This document shows positions 30,027 through 42,273 of a DNA stretch of 64,000 bases, piece after piece (position 1 is the stretch's first letter; every line of letters begins with the position of its first letter). The notes under the pieces were generated by a model. The model ran no database searches, had not been told where the DNA came from, and was given only the letters and a program-made list of their open reading frames with translations. This DNA comes from Massilia sp. Se16.2.3 (GTDB taxonomy: Bacteria; Pseudomonadota; Gammaproteobacteria; Burkholderiales; Burkholderiaceae_D): contig NZ_CP050451.1 of NCBI RefSeq assembly GCF_014171595.1, positions 3,038,001-3,102,000 of the forward strand, given 5' to 3'. The translations under genes and the position numbers were made by a program.

Positions 30027-30539
30027 ATGAAATCCCCACTTCGCTTCCTTCTTGGCGCCGCCTTGCTGGCTGCAGCCGCCACGCCGGCCCTGGCCCAGAC
30101 CAATGTCAGCATCAGTATCGGCCAGCCCGGCTTCTACGGCCGCCTGGACATCGGCGACTTCGGCCAGCCACCGGTCGTCTACACCCAGCAGCCGGTGGTC
30201 GTGGTGCGCGAAGTGCGCCACGTGCGCGCCGAGCCGATCTACCTGCGCGTGCCGCCCGGCCACCGCAAGAACTGGTCGCGCTACTGCGGCCGCTATGGCG
30301 CCTGCGCGCGCCCGGTGATGTTCGTGCGCGACGACTGGTACACCAACACCTATGCGCCGCGCTATCGCGAGCGTCACCACGGCTACCGCGAGCCGGTGCG
30401 CGAAGTGCGGGAAGTCCGCGAAGTGCATTATGTCGAACACGATCGCCATGACAGGCACGACAAGCACGACAAGCACGACAAGCATGACAAGCACGGCGGC
30501 GGCCACGGCCATGGCAACGGTCACGGCCGCGGCCATTAA
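30027..30539 (+). CDS. Exported protein with His-Asp-Lys repeat tail
   Basis: A 170-residue protein with signal peptide MKSPLRFLLGAALLAAAATPALAQ. The middle segment is rich in Tyr, Arg and Pro (YLRVPPGHRKNWSRYCGRYGACARP). It ends in tandem HDRHDRHDKHDKHDKHDKH and then GGGHGHGNGHGRGH. The repeat DNA is GACAAGCAC in tandem. RBS GAGAGGA favours ATG 30027 over the in-frame ATG at 30006. Metal binding (Ni, Zn or Cu) in the periplasm is inferred from the tail only. Confidence 0.75.
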   Translation: MKSPLRFLLGAALLAAAATPALAQTNVSISIGQPGFYGRLDIGDFGQPPVVYTQQPVVVVREVRHVRAEPIYLRVPPGHRKNWSRYCGRYGACARPVMFVRDDWYTNTYAPRYRERHHGYREPVREVREVREVHYVEHDRHDRHDKHDKHDKHDKHGGGHGHGNGHGRGH

Positions 30540-30559
30540 GTAGGCAGCCCGTCCCTGCG

Positions 30560-30587
30560 TCCGCGCCCACGCCGGCGCGGATTTTCC
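30560..30587 (+). terminator. Rho-independent terminator after the His-rich protein
   Basis: Stem TCCGCGC/GCGCGGA with a short loop (30560-30581) followed by TTTT, ~21 bases past the stop at 30539. Confidence 0.65.
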
Positions 30588-30656
30588 TCCGGGTGTACAC
30601 TTGCCATATCGCCAATGTGCTGGCATTGCCGGCGGGCGCAACGGACGGAGGATGGC

Positions 30657-31978
30657 TTGCAAAGCGAAATCGTGATCGTCGGAGGCGGGGCGGGCGGACT
30701 GGAACTGGCCTGTAAACTGGGACGCAAGCTCGGTCCCTCGAAGGTGATGCTGGTGGACTGCCGGCTCTACCACATCTGGAAGCCTTCGCTGCACGAGGTG
30801 GCGGCCGGCACGCTCGACATCCACCAGGAGGGCCTCTCCTACCAGATGCTGGCCCACGATAACGGATTTACCTTTGTCTACGGCCCGATGACGGCGCTCG
30901 ACGGTGCCGCGCGCAGCATCACCGTGGGCGCCGTGCGCGCCGCCGATGGCGAAGACGTGCTGCACGAGCGCCGGATTGCATTCACTTCCCCGGTGATCGC
31001 CGTCGGCAGCACCTCGAACTACTTCGGCGTGCCGGGCGCACGCGAACACACCATTTCCCTGAACGCCACCGAAGACGCCGAGCGCTTCCGCCTGCGTCTC
31101 CTGCGCCTGATGGCCGTGGCCGAGCAGGCGCGCGAGGAACGCGAGCGCGCTGGCGGCGGACAGGACGACGCCCCGCTCGACATCGTCATCATCGGCGGCG
31201 GCGCCACCGGCGTCGAACTGGCGGCCGAATTGCGGGAAGCATCGGGCGTGTACGCCACCTACGGCTTCACGCGCCTGCAGGTGCAGCGCGACGTGCGCAT
31301 CACCCTGCTCGAGGGCGCACCGCGCATCCCGGCGCCGCTGCCCGAACGGGTCTCGAGCGCTGCCCTGAAGCTGCTGGGCGAACGCGGCATCAAGGTCGTG
31401 AACGACTGCCGCGTCACGGCCATCGAGCCCGATCGCGTGCTGGACAATGCCGGCAACGTCTATCCAGCCAGCCTGTGCGTGTGGGCTGCCGGCATCCGCG
31501 CCCCGGAGCTGCTGGGTTCGCTCGGCCTGCCGACCAACAAGGGCGGCCAGATCGAGGTCGACACCCACCTGCGCGTGCCGGGTCACCCGGGCATCTACGC
31601 TTTCGGGGATTGTGCCGCCTGCATCGATGCGGAGGGCAAGCCGGTGCCACCGCGCGCCCAGGCCGCGCACCAGCAGGCCGACTACCTGGCCGACGGTTTC
31701 CTGCGCCGCGCCGCCGGCAAGCCACCCAGGGGACCTTCCCTACCGCTACCGCGACTACGGCTCCCCTGGTTTCGCTGGGCAAGACGACCAGCGTCGGCAA
31801 CCTGATGGGTTCGCTGCGCGGGGCAAGCTGGTTTGTCGAAGGGATGATGGCGCGCCTGATGTACACCAGCCTGCACCTGCTGCACCACAAGGCCGTGCTC
31901 GGCACGATGCGCACCGGCGTGCTGGCGCTGGCGCGCTTCCTGGTCAGGCGCGCGACGCCGCTGGTGAAGCTGCATTGA
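30657..31978 (+). CDS. ndh: Type II NADH dehydrogenase (NDH-2), frameshifted near the C-terminus
   Basis: A peripheral membrane flavoprotein that passes electrons from NADH to quinone without proton pumping. An FAD site (IVIVGGGAGGLELACKLGRK) is at the N-terminus and an NADH site (IVIIGGGATGVELAAEL) near residue 180. VYPASLCVWAAGIRAPELL and GIYAFGDCAACID follow; the C-terminal membrane-binding segment SWFVEGMMARLMYTSLHLLH closes it. The start is taken as TTG 30657 after CGGAGGA, since the FAD motif begins 4 codons later; an upstream ATG at 30615 is possible. One or two indels between 31725 and 31790 shift the frame before SLGKTTSVGNLMGSLRGASW. Confidence 0.85.
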
Positions 31979-32023
31979 AGGAACCGGCACGCCTTGCCGG
32001 CGTGCCATGGCCGCCCGAGGGAT

Positions 32024-32737
32024 TCAGGCCGGTGCGTGGCGCGGCAGGATCATCGTCAATGCCGCGCCGCCCTCGCGCCCCGTTTCCAGGCTGACGCTGC
32101 CGCCGAGGGCACGGGCGCGTTCGCGCAGCAGGCGCAGGCCGTGGCAGCGGAGCGACTCTGGCTGGCCGTTCGCCATGCCGGCGCCGTCGTCGCGCACGGT
32201 CAGCATCAGCTGGTCGCCATCGTCGTCGAGGATGACGTCGATCGTGCGCGCATTCGCATGGTGCAAGGCGTTGCGCAGCCCTTCCTCGGCGCAGCGCAGC
32301 AGGGCGACGTTCTGGGGGCGCGTATAGGCGTCGTCGTCGTCGGGCAGGCTGACGCGGGCCGTAATGCCATGCTCCAGGCTGAATTCGGCCACCAGTTCGG
32401 TCAACGCGGCCTTGATGCCAAGGAACTCCAGCTTGTCGTTCCACAGCGTCAGCTGCACCTTGCGGTTGGTCTCGATGATGCCGTTGAGCAGGCTTTTCAT
32501 CTGGTTGGCCCGGTCCACCGCCTTGGCATCGGTCAGGCCTTTCGACAGCAGGCCCAGGTGCATGGTGAGGGCCGTCATCGACGAGCCGAGGCTGTCGTGC
32601 AGCTTGCGCGCGAGCAGGCGCCGGTCGTCGTCCCAGCAATTCATCAGGTGGGCGACCAGCTCGGTCAGCGCGGCGGTGCGTTCGGCAACCTGCCGTTCCA
32701 GTTCCGGGTCGAGGTGCTGCGGTTCCGGTGCGGTCAT
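32024..32737 (-). CDS. NarL/LuxR-type sensor histidine kinase (HisKA_3)
   Basis: A 237-residue kinase without membrane segments. The dimerisation domain carries RRLLARKLHDSLGSSMTALT with the phospho-accepting His, and the ATPase domain has EEGLRNALHHANA (N box) and VRDDGAGMANG (G box). Such kinases pair with DNA-binding NarL-type regulators; none is adjacent. ATG 32737 (MTAPEPQHL) is preferred. ATG 32767 would add 10 residues. A GGCACGCC/GGCGTGCC hairpin at 31986-32006 lies between it and converging ndh. Confidence 0.8.
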   Translation of the reverse strand: MTAPEPQHLDPELERQVAERTAALTELVAHLMNCWDDDRRLLARKLHDSLGSSMTALTMHLGLLSKGLTDAKAVDRANQMKSLLNGIIETNRKVQLTLWNDKLEFLGIKAALTELVAEFSLEHGITARVSLPDDDDAYTRPQNVALLRCAEEGLRNALHHANARTIDVILDDDGDQLMLTVRDDGAGMANGQPESLRCHGLRLLRERARALGGSVSLETGREGGAALTMILPRHAPA

Positions 32738-32935
32738 CGTGGGCTCGGTGAATGTTTCCCAAATCATACAACAGCTTCGCAGAGGGAGTGCGCACTGAGG
32801 TGCTCGGCGCCGCGTGTCACGCCCCGGAGTGTGGAAGGGCAGGCACAGCGTGCGCTGCCGAACGGTGTAACGCGGCATTTGGCCTCACGCTGGAGCCCTG
32901 GACTTCTTATTCAATAAACAACTCTGGGAGCTAGC

Positions 32936-33403
32936 ATGCCAAACAATACCGAGACGCCCATCGACGCCATCACCCTGCTCACCAAGCAGCACCGCGAAGT
33001 CGAGGACATGTTCGAACAATTCGAAAAGATGACCGACCGCGCCAAGGTGAGCAAGAAGAAGCTTGCCGACCAGATCTGCAATGCCCTGATCATGCATACC
33101 ACCATCGAGGAAGAAATCCTGTATCCGGCTACCCGCGAAGCGAGCGAGGAAACCGAGGACATGGTCGACGAGGCCGTCGTCGAGCACGCCTCGGCGAAAG
33201 ACCTCATCGCCCAGGTACAGGAAATGGATCCAGGCGACGAGCTGTACGACGCCAAGGTCAAGGTGCTGGGCGAAATGGTCGAGCACCACGTCAAGGAAGA
33301 AGAGGAAGAAATGTTCCCGAAACTGCGCGAACTGAAGCTCGACCTGGCCCAATTGGGCGCCGAGATGGCGGCCCGTGCCAAGGAAATCCAGGCAACGATG
33401 TAA
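32936..33403 (+). CDS. Hemerythrin HHE-domain protein
   Basis: A 155-residue cytosolic four-helix protein. Iron-ligand residues appear as TKQHREVEDMFEQ, MHTTIEEEILYP, VVEHASAKDLI and EHHVKEEEEEMFP. Diiron hemerythrin-like proteins bind O2 or NO or respond to oxidative stress. RBS GGGAGCTAGC precedes the ATG. It stands alone between two signalling genes and is followed by a clear terminator. Confidence 0.92.
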   Translation: MPNNTETPIDAITLLTKQHREVEDMFEQFEKMTDRAKVSKKKLADQICNALIMHTTIEEEILYPATREASEETEDMVDEAVVEHASAKDLIAQVQEMDPGDELYDAKVKVLGEMVEHHVKEEEEEMFPKLRELKLDLAQLGAEMAARAKEIQATM

Positions 33404-33430
33404 GCGTCCTGCGCCTGCCGGACAAAACAG

Positions 33431-33456
33431 AACGGCGCCCTCGGGCGCCGTTTGTT
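33431..33456 (+). terminator. Terminator after the hemerythrin gene
   Basis: AACGGCGCCC, loop TC, GGGCGCCGTT, then TGTT. It lies 28 bases after the stop and also separates the gene from the converging kinase. Confidence 0.75.
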
Positions 33457-33475
33457 CGTCTCGGGGATGCCGCGC

Positions 33476-35857
<2,382 letters not shown>

Positions 35858-35898
35858 GTTCGATAGTGGATCGGCGCTCACCGGCGCCTGCGCCTGGC

Positions 35899-35947
35899 AA
35901 CGGCGCCCTTGTTCCGCGGTAGTTAGCGGGGCGGGGCGCCGTTTGTT
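35899..35947 (+). terminator. Terminator after the HhH-like protein gene
   Basis: Arms AACGGCGCCC (35899-35908) and GGGCGCCGTT (35934-35943) with a 25-base loop and trailing TGTT. It ends transcription from 35405. The same stem sequence is used after the hemerythrin gene (33431). Confidence 0.6.
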
Positions 35948-35972
35948 CGGGGGTACCGGGGTATCCGGTTTT

Positions 35973-36135
35973 CGTAGGGTGGGCTCTCGAGCCCACGCGG
36001 TCCAGGATGTGGAGGTATCGGTACAGCAGCCAGCGGGACTAGCTGTGAACGTTCGCGTTTCATGGAGTGCCAGCTATCGGCACCGCCGGGGTGATGCGAG
36101 CCTTGCACCGCGTGGGCTCGAGAGCCCATCCTACG
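35973..36135. repeat. GTAGGGTGGGC-type inverted-repeat element, copy 2 (163 bp)
   Basis: Terminal arms of 28 bases: CGTAGGGTGGGCTCTCGAGC plus CCACGCGG at 35973-36000, and the reverse at 36108-36135 with a single mismatch. Each arm also contains GGGCTCTCGAGCCC as a self-palindrome. The interior (~107 bases) has no frame. The outer arms match copy 1 at 27209, but the interiors differ. Confidence 0.8.
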
Positions 36136-36169
36136 ACGGCAAACGCTGACGCGTTCCGCCGGCATTCCC

Positions 36170-37159
36170 TCAGCGGTGCGGCACCAGCTCCGCCGCCTGC
36201 TTGGCGGGCGTCTTGACCGCCACCTGGCGCGAGCCCGCGGTGGAGCAGAAGCGATTCTTGCCGGCGCGCTTGGCTTCATACAGCGCATAGTCGGCGATGC
36301 TGATCAGCGCGTCCACCGATTCGGCGTCGTCGGGATAGATGCTGATGCCGATGGAGGTCGACAGGCGCAGCGTCAGGTCGTTGATGAAGAAGGGCTCGGA
36401 CAGCGCTTCCACCAGCTTCGAGGCCGGGCCTTGCGCATCCTGCAGGCTGTGGATGTCGCCCAGCACGACCATGAATTCGTCGCCGCCGAGGCGCGCGACC
36501 GTGTCTTCCTTGCGCGACGAAGCGAGCAGGCGCTGCGAGACCATCTTCAGGATCTCGTCGCCATAGGCATGGCCGTAGGTATCGTTGATTGCCTTGAAGC
36601 CGTCGAGGTCCAGGTACATGATCGCCGCCTTCGCATGGCTGCGGTTGGCATGCTGCAGGGCGGTTTCGATGCGGTCTTCCAGCAGGCGCCGGTTCGGCAG
36701 CCCGGTCAGGGCGTCGTGCAGGGCCAGTTCCTGCTGGGCCTTCGAATACTGGGCCAGTTCCTTGTAGAGCAGGCGCACTTCCAGCATGTTGTGGATGCGC
36801 TTGTGCACTTCCAGCAGGTCGAAGGGCTTGCTGATGAAGTCGCGCGCGCCGGCCTCGAGGGCCGCGATCTTGAAGCTGGGCTGGGCCGTCAGGGCCAGCA
36901 CGGGCAGGTAGCCGCCTTTTTCGATTTCCTTCAGGCTTTTCATGACCTGGAAGCCGTTCAGGCCGGGCATCTGCAGGTCGAGCAGGATGAGGTCGTAGTT
37001 GTGCTCGCGGTGCAGCGGGCAGACCTGTTCCGGCTCCATGGTCGAGCTGACGTTGGAGTAGCCCTCTTCGCGCAATATCTCTTCCATCAGCTCGATATTG
37101 TCTGGCGAATCGTCTACGACCAGGATTTTGGCGTTCAAAATGTCTTGTCTGCTCGGCAT
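36170..37159 (-). CDS. Response regulator-GGDEF diguanylate cyclase
   Basis: A 329-residue protein. The N-terminal receiver has KILVVDDSPDNIELMEEILR and LILLDLQMPGLNGFQV, with the phospho-Asp in LLDLQMPG. The C-terminal GGDEF domain has ALTGLPNRRLLEDRI and ARLGGDEFMVVLG. RKED lies five residues before GGDEF and forms an RxxD inhibitory site, so product feedback is expected. It makes cyclic di-GMP from two GTP when phosphorylated, linking the surrounding kinases to biofilm or motility control. It lies 130 bases past the stop of the large kinase downstream on the strand axis; co-transcription order is kinase then cyclase. Confidence 0.92.
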   Translation of the reverse strand: MPSRQDILNAKILVVDDSPDNIELMEEILREEGYSNVSSTMEPEQVCPLHREHNYDLILLDLQMPGLNGFQVMKSLKEIEKGGYLPVLALTAQPSFKIAALEAGARDFISKPFDLLEVHKRIHNMLEVRLLYKELAQYSKAQQELALHDALTGLPNRRLLEDRIETALQHANRSHAKAAIMYLDLDGFKAINDTYGHAYGDEILKMVSQRLLASSRKEDTVARLGGDEFMVVLGDIHSLQDAQGPASKLVEALSEPFFINDLTLRLSTSIGISIYPDDAESVDALISIADYALYEAKRAGKNRFCSTAGSRQVAVKTPAKQAAELVPHR

Positions 37160-37290
37160 GCTTCTTCTCGTCGAAATAGGTACTGGAAGGAAACAAATTT
37201 CATACAGGAATCCAACTTTCCCACTCCAGGTAGTCTAGCAAAGACCCAGGAATTTCTTGTAGGACAGCGCCGCGTCGGGTAGTAGGAACT

Positions 37291-40200
37291 TCACAATCGT
37301 GCCCGGCCGCTTGGCGGACGCACCAGAGAAGCGACCGCGGCGATCAATTCGCTCGGTTCGACCGGCTTGGAAATATGCGAAGAAAAGCCCGCTTCCAGGG
37401 CGCGCAGGCGGTCTTCCGAGCGGGCAAAGGCGGTCAGTGCGACGGCCGGCAGCAGCCCTCCACGGTCGCGCGGCAGGGCGCGTACCCAGGACAGCAGTTC
37501 GAAGCCGTCGACTTCGGGCATGCCCAGGTCGGAGATCAGGAGGTCGGGCATGTCGGCCTGCAGCGAGGCAAACGCTTCGCGCGCGCTGGCGGCGATGCGT
37601 ACCCGCGCCCGGCAGTCGGTGAGGATGCGGGCAATCAGCTCGCGCGCATCGCGGTCGTCGTCGACCACCAGCACCGAGGCGCCTTCCAGGTCGCGGTAGG
37701 TGAGGTCGGGCGCGACCGGCGGTGGCGAGCCGAGAGCCAGGCCGCGGCTGCGCGCCGTGTTCGGAACAATCTTGGCCAGCGGGAGCTCGATCGTGAAGCT
37801 CGCACCCCGGCCTTCGCCGGCACTCTCGGCGCGCACGGTGCCGCCGTGCTGCTCGATCAGGTGCTTGACGATGGCCAGGCCCGGGCCCAGCCCGCCGTGG
37901 CGGCGCGTCATCGAGGCGTCGGCCTGGCGGAAGCGCTCGAACACGTGGGTGATGAATTCCGGCCCGATGCCGGCGCCGGTATCGCGCACGGTCACCATCA
38001 CCGAACCGTCGCGCTGGCCCAGTTCGACCGTCACCAGCCCGTCGCGCGGGGTGAACTTGATCGCGTTCGAGAGCAGGTTCCACACCACCTGCTGCAGGCG
38101 CGCCGGGTCGCCGGCGATCATGCCCGGACTGGCCTCGTAGCGCTTCTCGATGCGGATGTTCTTGGCCTCGGCGGCCGGGCGCACGGTGTCGATGGCGGCA
38201 TCGACGAAGCCCTGCGGGCTCAGCGTCTGCATGTCGAGCAGCACCTTGCCCGACGTGATGCGGCTCATGTCGAGCAGGTCTTCGATCAGCTGGGCCTGGG
38301 CGCGCGCATTGCGTTCGATGGTCTGCAAGCCGCGCTGCAGGTCGTTCTGGTCCTTGCCGCCGCGGCGCAGCACCTGTGCCCAGCCCGGGATGGCCGAGAG
38401 CGGCGTGCGCAGTTCGTGCGACAGGGTGGCCAGGAACTCGTCCTTCATCTGGCTCGAGCGCTCGGCCTCGGCCCGCGCCTCGCGTTCGCTCTCGAGCAGC
38501 ACCTTGCGTTCCTCGGCCGCCTGCTGGGCCGCTTCGTAGAGGCGCGTGTTGTCCAGCGCGACGGCGGCCTGGGCGGCGATGCCGGCCACGATGCGCTCGG
38601 TGCGCTCGGTGAACACGCCCGGTTCCGGATGGCCGAAGAACATCGTACCCATCGGTTCGCCCGAGGCCGCCATCACCGGAACCGAGAGGTAGCTGCGCAC
38701 GGCGGGCTGGCCGGACAGCGGGGTGAACTGGGTCGGACCCTGGCCATAGCGCGGGTCGTCCGTGATGTCGCTCGAGCGCACCAGGCCGGTGCCGCGGAAG
38801 CTGGGGCCGAACAGGGCGGTGGCCTGCGGTTCGCCGAAGCTCTGGAATTCGTTGGCGACGCCGCCGGACAGGGGTGTAGAGCGAGAACGTCGGCCCTTCG
38901 GCTTCCTTTGCCGTGATAGAAGAAGCCGGCGAAGCGCGCGCCGGCGATGCCGCTGGCGGCCTCGACGGCCACTTGCAGCAGCGAGCGCAGGTCGCGCGTG
39001 GAAGCGAGGGCACTGCCGGTGTTGTTGAGCAGTTCGAGCACCTTCGATTCGTCGCGCAGGGCTTGCTCGACACGCTTGACCTGGTCGACGTCGGTGTTGG
39101 TGCCGAACCAGCGCACGACCTTGCCGTGGCGGTCGCGCACGGCATTCACGCGGGTCAGGAACCAGCGGTACTGGCCATCGGCGCCGCGGATCGGGTATTC
39201 CATCTCGAAAGGCGCGCCGCTCTCGATCGAGGCGCGCCAGTGTTCGCGCATGGCGGGCAGGGCATCGGGCTCGACCGTGTCTTGCCAGCCCCAGCCGGTA
39301 GCAAGCTCGGGCGTGGTGCCGGTGTACTCGTACCAGCGCTCGTTGAACCAGACGATGGCACCGTCGGCCTGGGCCATCCAGGCCAGCTGCGGGATGGTAT
39401 TGGCCAGGGCGCGCAGGGTTTCCTCGCTCTGGCGCAGGCTGTCCTCGACGTTCTTGCGGCTGGAAATGTCCTGCACGACGCCGGTCATGCCGATGATGCT
39501 GTCGCGCTGCTGCGGGTCGGCATGGTTGGCGCGGCCCACCAGCGCGATCCAGCGCGCCTGGCCGCCGTCGGGCAGCAGGCGGCATTCGATGTTCAGGTCG
39601 GTATGGGCGGCAAAGGCATGCAGCACTTCGCGGCGCACCGATTCGCGGTCCTGTTCGTCCAGGCGCGCGCGCAGGGCCGGCCAGGAATGGGGAACTTCCG
39701 GCTCCAGCCCGAGGATGGCGGCGGCGCGCTCGCCCAGGATCAGGCGGTCGCTGGCCGCATCCCAGCGCCAGTCGCCGAGGCGGCCCGCGGCCAGGGCCAC
39801 CTGCAGCCGGTTGTTGCTCTCGATGAGGGCCTGCTGGTCGGCGCGGCGGCGCGTGATGTCGTGGAAATACAGGGTCAGGCCATCGGGCGAGGGATACATG
39901 CGCGCCTCGATCCAGCAGGCCAGGCGCGGGTAGAAGAACTCGCGGCTGCCGGTCTGGCGCGAGGCCATCGCCCGTTCCAGTTCGGTGGCGAGATTGCTGC
40001 CGCGCAGCTCCTCGAACTCTTCCCACAGGTTATTGCCGAGGAGGCCAGCGCGGGTCTTGCCCAGCGGCGCCAGCAGTTCCAGCGCGCGGCCGTTGATGTA
40101 GGTGATGCGCCAGTCGAAGTCGACCGCGCAGAAGGCATCGGTCAGGCTCTCGAGCATGTTTTCCATGCGCTCGTTGGCCTGGCGCAGGGCTTCCTTGGCG

Positions 40201-40302
40201 GCCATGAGCTCGGCCTCGGCATTGCGGCGTGCCGCCGGGGCGTGGCTCGCGTTGCGCACTGCGGCCGCGCATCAGTTCGAGTTCGTCGGGCTTGTCACTC
40301 AT
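37291..40302 (-). CDS. Multi-PAS/GAF hybrid histidine kinase, frameshifted
   Basis: Starts MSDKPDELELMRGRSAQREP (ATG 40302). A shift near 40255 joins it to the main frame. About 1000 residues: PAS 1 (MLESLTDAFCAVDFDWRITY), PAS 2, PAS 3 (NTIPQLAWMAQADGAIVWFN), GAF (STRDLRSLLQVAVEAASGIA), HisKA (DEFLATLSHELRTPLSAIPG), HATPase (VVWNLLSNAIKFTPRDG, RDTGAGIGPEF), then a receiver (SVLVVDDDRDARELIARI, LLISDLGMPEVDGFE). A second shift is near 38880 inside GAF. The G2 box reads GGLGPGLAIVKHL where GLGLGLAIV is usual; this may be a real substitution or a base error. Cytosolic. Confidence 0.85.
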
Positions 40303-40502
40303 GCCAGGCCCTCCACGGTCGCGGCGCACGCAGCGCAAGCCGGTCCGGCGTGGACCGGCACGGTGGCGGAAGGCGCAGCGGATGCGGTTGGGCGAAGGTC
40401 ATGATGGTCAAGCTGTCGGCAACGCGCAAGGACGCCGCGTGCCCTGGCTCCCGGCCATTCTAGCCCAGCGGCCGGGCGCTGTCGCACACGCTGGTGCAGC
40501 AC

Positions 40503-41329
40503 TCAGGCGCCCGTCCGCAATTGGTCGGCCACCTTGTGCAGGGCGTCCTGCAACTGGTCGAGCTCGTATGGTTTCTGCAGTGACTGGTAAGGGAAGTCCA
40601 GGTGGCGCAGCAACATGTCGCCGTAGCCGGAGGCGAAGATGACCTTCAGGTGCGGATGGCGCACCAGGGCTTCGCGCGCCAGGTCGACACCGGACATGCC
40701 GGGCAGGCTGACGTCGGTGAAGAGCACGTGGTAGCGGCGCGCGCCCATGCGCTGCAGGGCGTCTTCCGGGTGCGCCGTGCCTTCGACCTCGTAGCCGAAA
40801 GCCTTGAGCATTTCGCACACCGGTATTGCGAGTCGAGGTTGTCCTCGACCACCGGGATCGACAGGGTGCCGGAATCGGCGGCCGGTTCCGCGGAGGCCGC
40901 ACGCGTTGCCGGGGCCAGCGCGCAGGCGATGCCGCCCACGGTGGCGCCCTCGGTAAACAGCGGCGTGAAATACAGGTCGTAGCGCTCGGACGCGCCGCCG
41001 AAGCCGACGGCCGCTCCCGCTACCAGTGCCGCCTCGCCGCGCCAGGCGCGCGCGGCGCCTTCCTGCGCGGCGGCGAGCGGCGGCGGCAGCACCGGCGGCA
41101 CCGAGCCGCCCGGCACGTGGCCAAACGCGGGCCCGGCCACGGCTCCGTAGGCCTCGTTGCACAGGACCGCCGACTGCGGCCCCCATTGCAGCAGCATCGG
41201 CAGCGGCGTATTGAACATCAGGTCGGCCGCTACCCGCAGCGGCTGCGGCCAGCCGGCCGGATCGCCGAGCGAGGTGGCGCTCCAGTCATAGGCGGAAACA
41301 CTGCGGGCAGACATACCGGAAGAAAGCAT
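40503..41329 (-). CDS. PAS-like domain plus receiver response regulator, frameshifted
   Basis: Starts MLSSGMSARSVSAYDWSATS. The N-terminal ~150 residues (LGDPAGWPQPLRVAADLMF, MLLQWGPQSAVLCNEAYGAV) are the PAS-like module common in Burkholderiales sensor kinases. A receiver follows: IPVVEDNLDSQY, shift near 40826, then EMLKAFGYEVEGTAHPEDAL, HVLFTDVSLPGMSGVDLARE and SLQKPYELDQLQDAL. No kinase core lies between the two, so either a kinase was lost or this is a sensor-regulated receiver. Phospho-Asp is in FTDVSLPG. Confidence 0.75.
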
Positions 41330-41427
41330 GGGAAACGGCCTGTTAAATATTCGAAAACATGGTCGAATCGTACACTAAATGCGCAGCGGTTGGCGACGCG
41401 TCCGTGCGTCGCGGCCGGCGCGCGGCA

Positions 41428-42099
41428 TCAGGGCAGGCCATGGCCGGCGCCGGCACAGGCAATTGCCTCCTCCAGCCTGTCGTTCCCCCAGAACATCTCG
41501 TCGCCGGTGAAGAAGGTCGGCGCGCCGAAGATGCCGCGTGCGGCGGCGGCCTCGGTGCGCTCGCGCAGACGCAGTTTCGCCTCCGGGGCCTGGGCAGCGT
41601 CGAGGAGCGCCTGCGCATCGGGCACCAGGCCGTCCGGGGCATCCAGCACGGCCTGCGCGTCGTCGATCTCGCGGTCCTCCACCCAGTTCTGCAACATGAC
41701 ACGGCGGCAGAAGGCACCCATCCGGGGCTCGTGCACCGCCGGGGACGCCACCCTCATCGGCAGCAAGGCGCGGCGGGGAAAGGCCGAGGGCTTGCACCAT
41801 GGCAGGCCGAGGCGCGCACACTGGCGTTCCATGTCGCGCCACATATAGCGGCCTTTCGCTTCCTGCAGCACGAAAGGCGAGGTGTTCCAGCCGAGTTCGC
41901 GGAAGATCGGGCCGAGCAGGAAGGGGCGCCATGCGACGGCGACCCCGGCGGCGCGCGCCAGGTCCTCGATGCGCATGACGGACAGGTAGCTGTAGGTGCT
42001 GCCGAACTCGAACCAGCATTCGATGGCCACGGGGCCGGTCGCGGTGTCGCGGGATGGCAAGGCCGTCTCCTGTGGCGCCCGGGCGTGGGCATCGAGCAA
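41428..42099 (-). CDS. 2-hydroxychromene-2-carboxylate isomerase family (DsbA-like fold)
   Basis: A 223-residue thioredoxin-fold protein of the GST-kappa/HCCA isomerase group. AIECWFEFGSTYSYLSVMRI carries the substrate/GSH-binding Ser region near the N-terminus, VAWRPFLLGPIFRELGWNTS follows, and GIFGAPTFFTGDEMFWGNDR is the C-terminal cis-Pro region. Classical members isomerise an intermediate of naphthalene degradation; most relatives act on other glutathione-linked substrates. No aromatic degradation genes are nearby. The start may be 42099 or a later codon near MLDAHAR. Confidence 0.85.
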   Translation of the reverse strand: MLDAHARAPQETALPSRDTATGPVAIECWFEFGSTYSYLSVMRIEDLARAAGVAVAWRPFLLGPIFRELGWNTSPFVLQEAKGRYMWRDMERQCARLGLPWCKPSAFPRRALLPMRVASPAVHEPRMGAFCRRVMLQNWVEDREIDDAQAVLDAPDGLVPDAQALLDAAQAPEAKLRLRERTEAAAARGIFGAPTFFTGDEMFWGNDRLEEAIACAGAGHGLP

Positions 42100-42150
42100 T
42101 GATAGCAGCAGCCCGAGGCGGCACGGCGGCAGGGCGCCAGGGCCAGGGGC

Positions 42151-42242
42151 AAAAAAAAGCCCGCTGCGGGAGCGGGCTGAATCTATTTCCGAGGAGGAAT
42201 ATAGAGGAGACAGGAAGGATTATGCTGCTGCGCAATAATTAT
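42151..42242 (-). ncRNA. Candidate small RNA with C/U-rich anti-Shine-Dalgarno motifs
   Basis: On the minus strand a -10-like TATAAA (complement of 42249-42254) would start a transcript near 42242. It ends at a strong intrinsic terminator: stem AGCCCGCT/AGCGGGCT (42158-42178) and eight U residues (42151-42158). The ~92-nt product carries CCTTCCTG, CTCCTC and TTCCTCCTC in unpaired-looking sequence, which could mask ribosome-binding sites. No convincing coding gene lies on this strand between promoter and terminator. A 7-1-7 palindrome overlaps the promoter. All of this is sequence-based inference. Confidence 0.5.
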
Positions 42243-42258
42243 TTCCAATTTATATTCG

Positions 42259-42273
42259 CAATGACTGTCATTG
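42259..42273. promoter_or_regulatory. 7-1-7 palindrome over the candidate sRNA promoter
   Basis: CAATGACTGTCATTG is a perfect 15-base inverted repeat with a one-base centre. The AATGA...TCATT halves resemble Fur-family operators. It lies just upstream of the -10 element of the candidate minus-strand RNA, the usual repressor position. Assignment to Fur is tentative. Confidence 0.4.

Noticed and set aside
30420..30500. Tandem GACAAGCAC repeat considered as a CRISPR or phase-variable tract
   Set aside because: Nine-base in-frame repeat coding HDK; no spacers and unit length is a multiple of three, so it changes tail length only.
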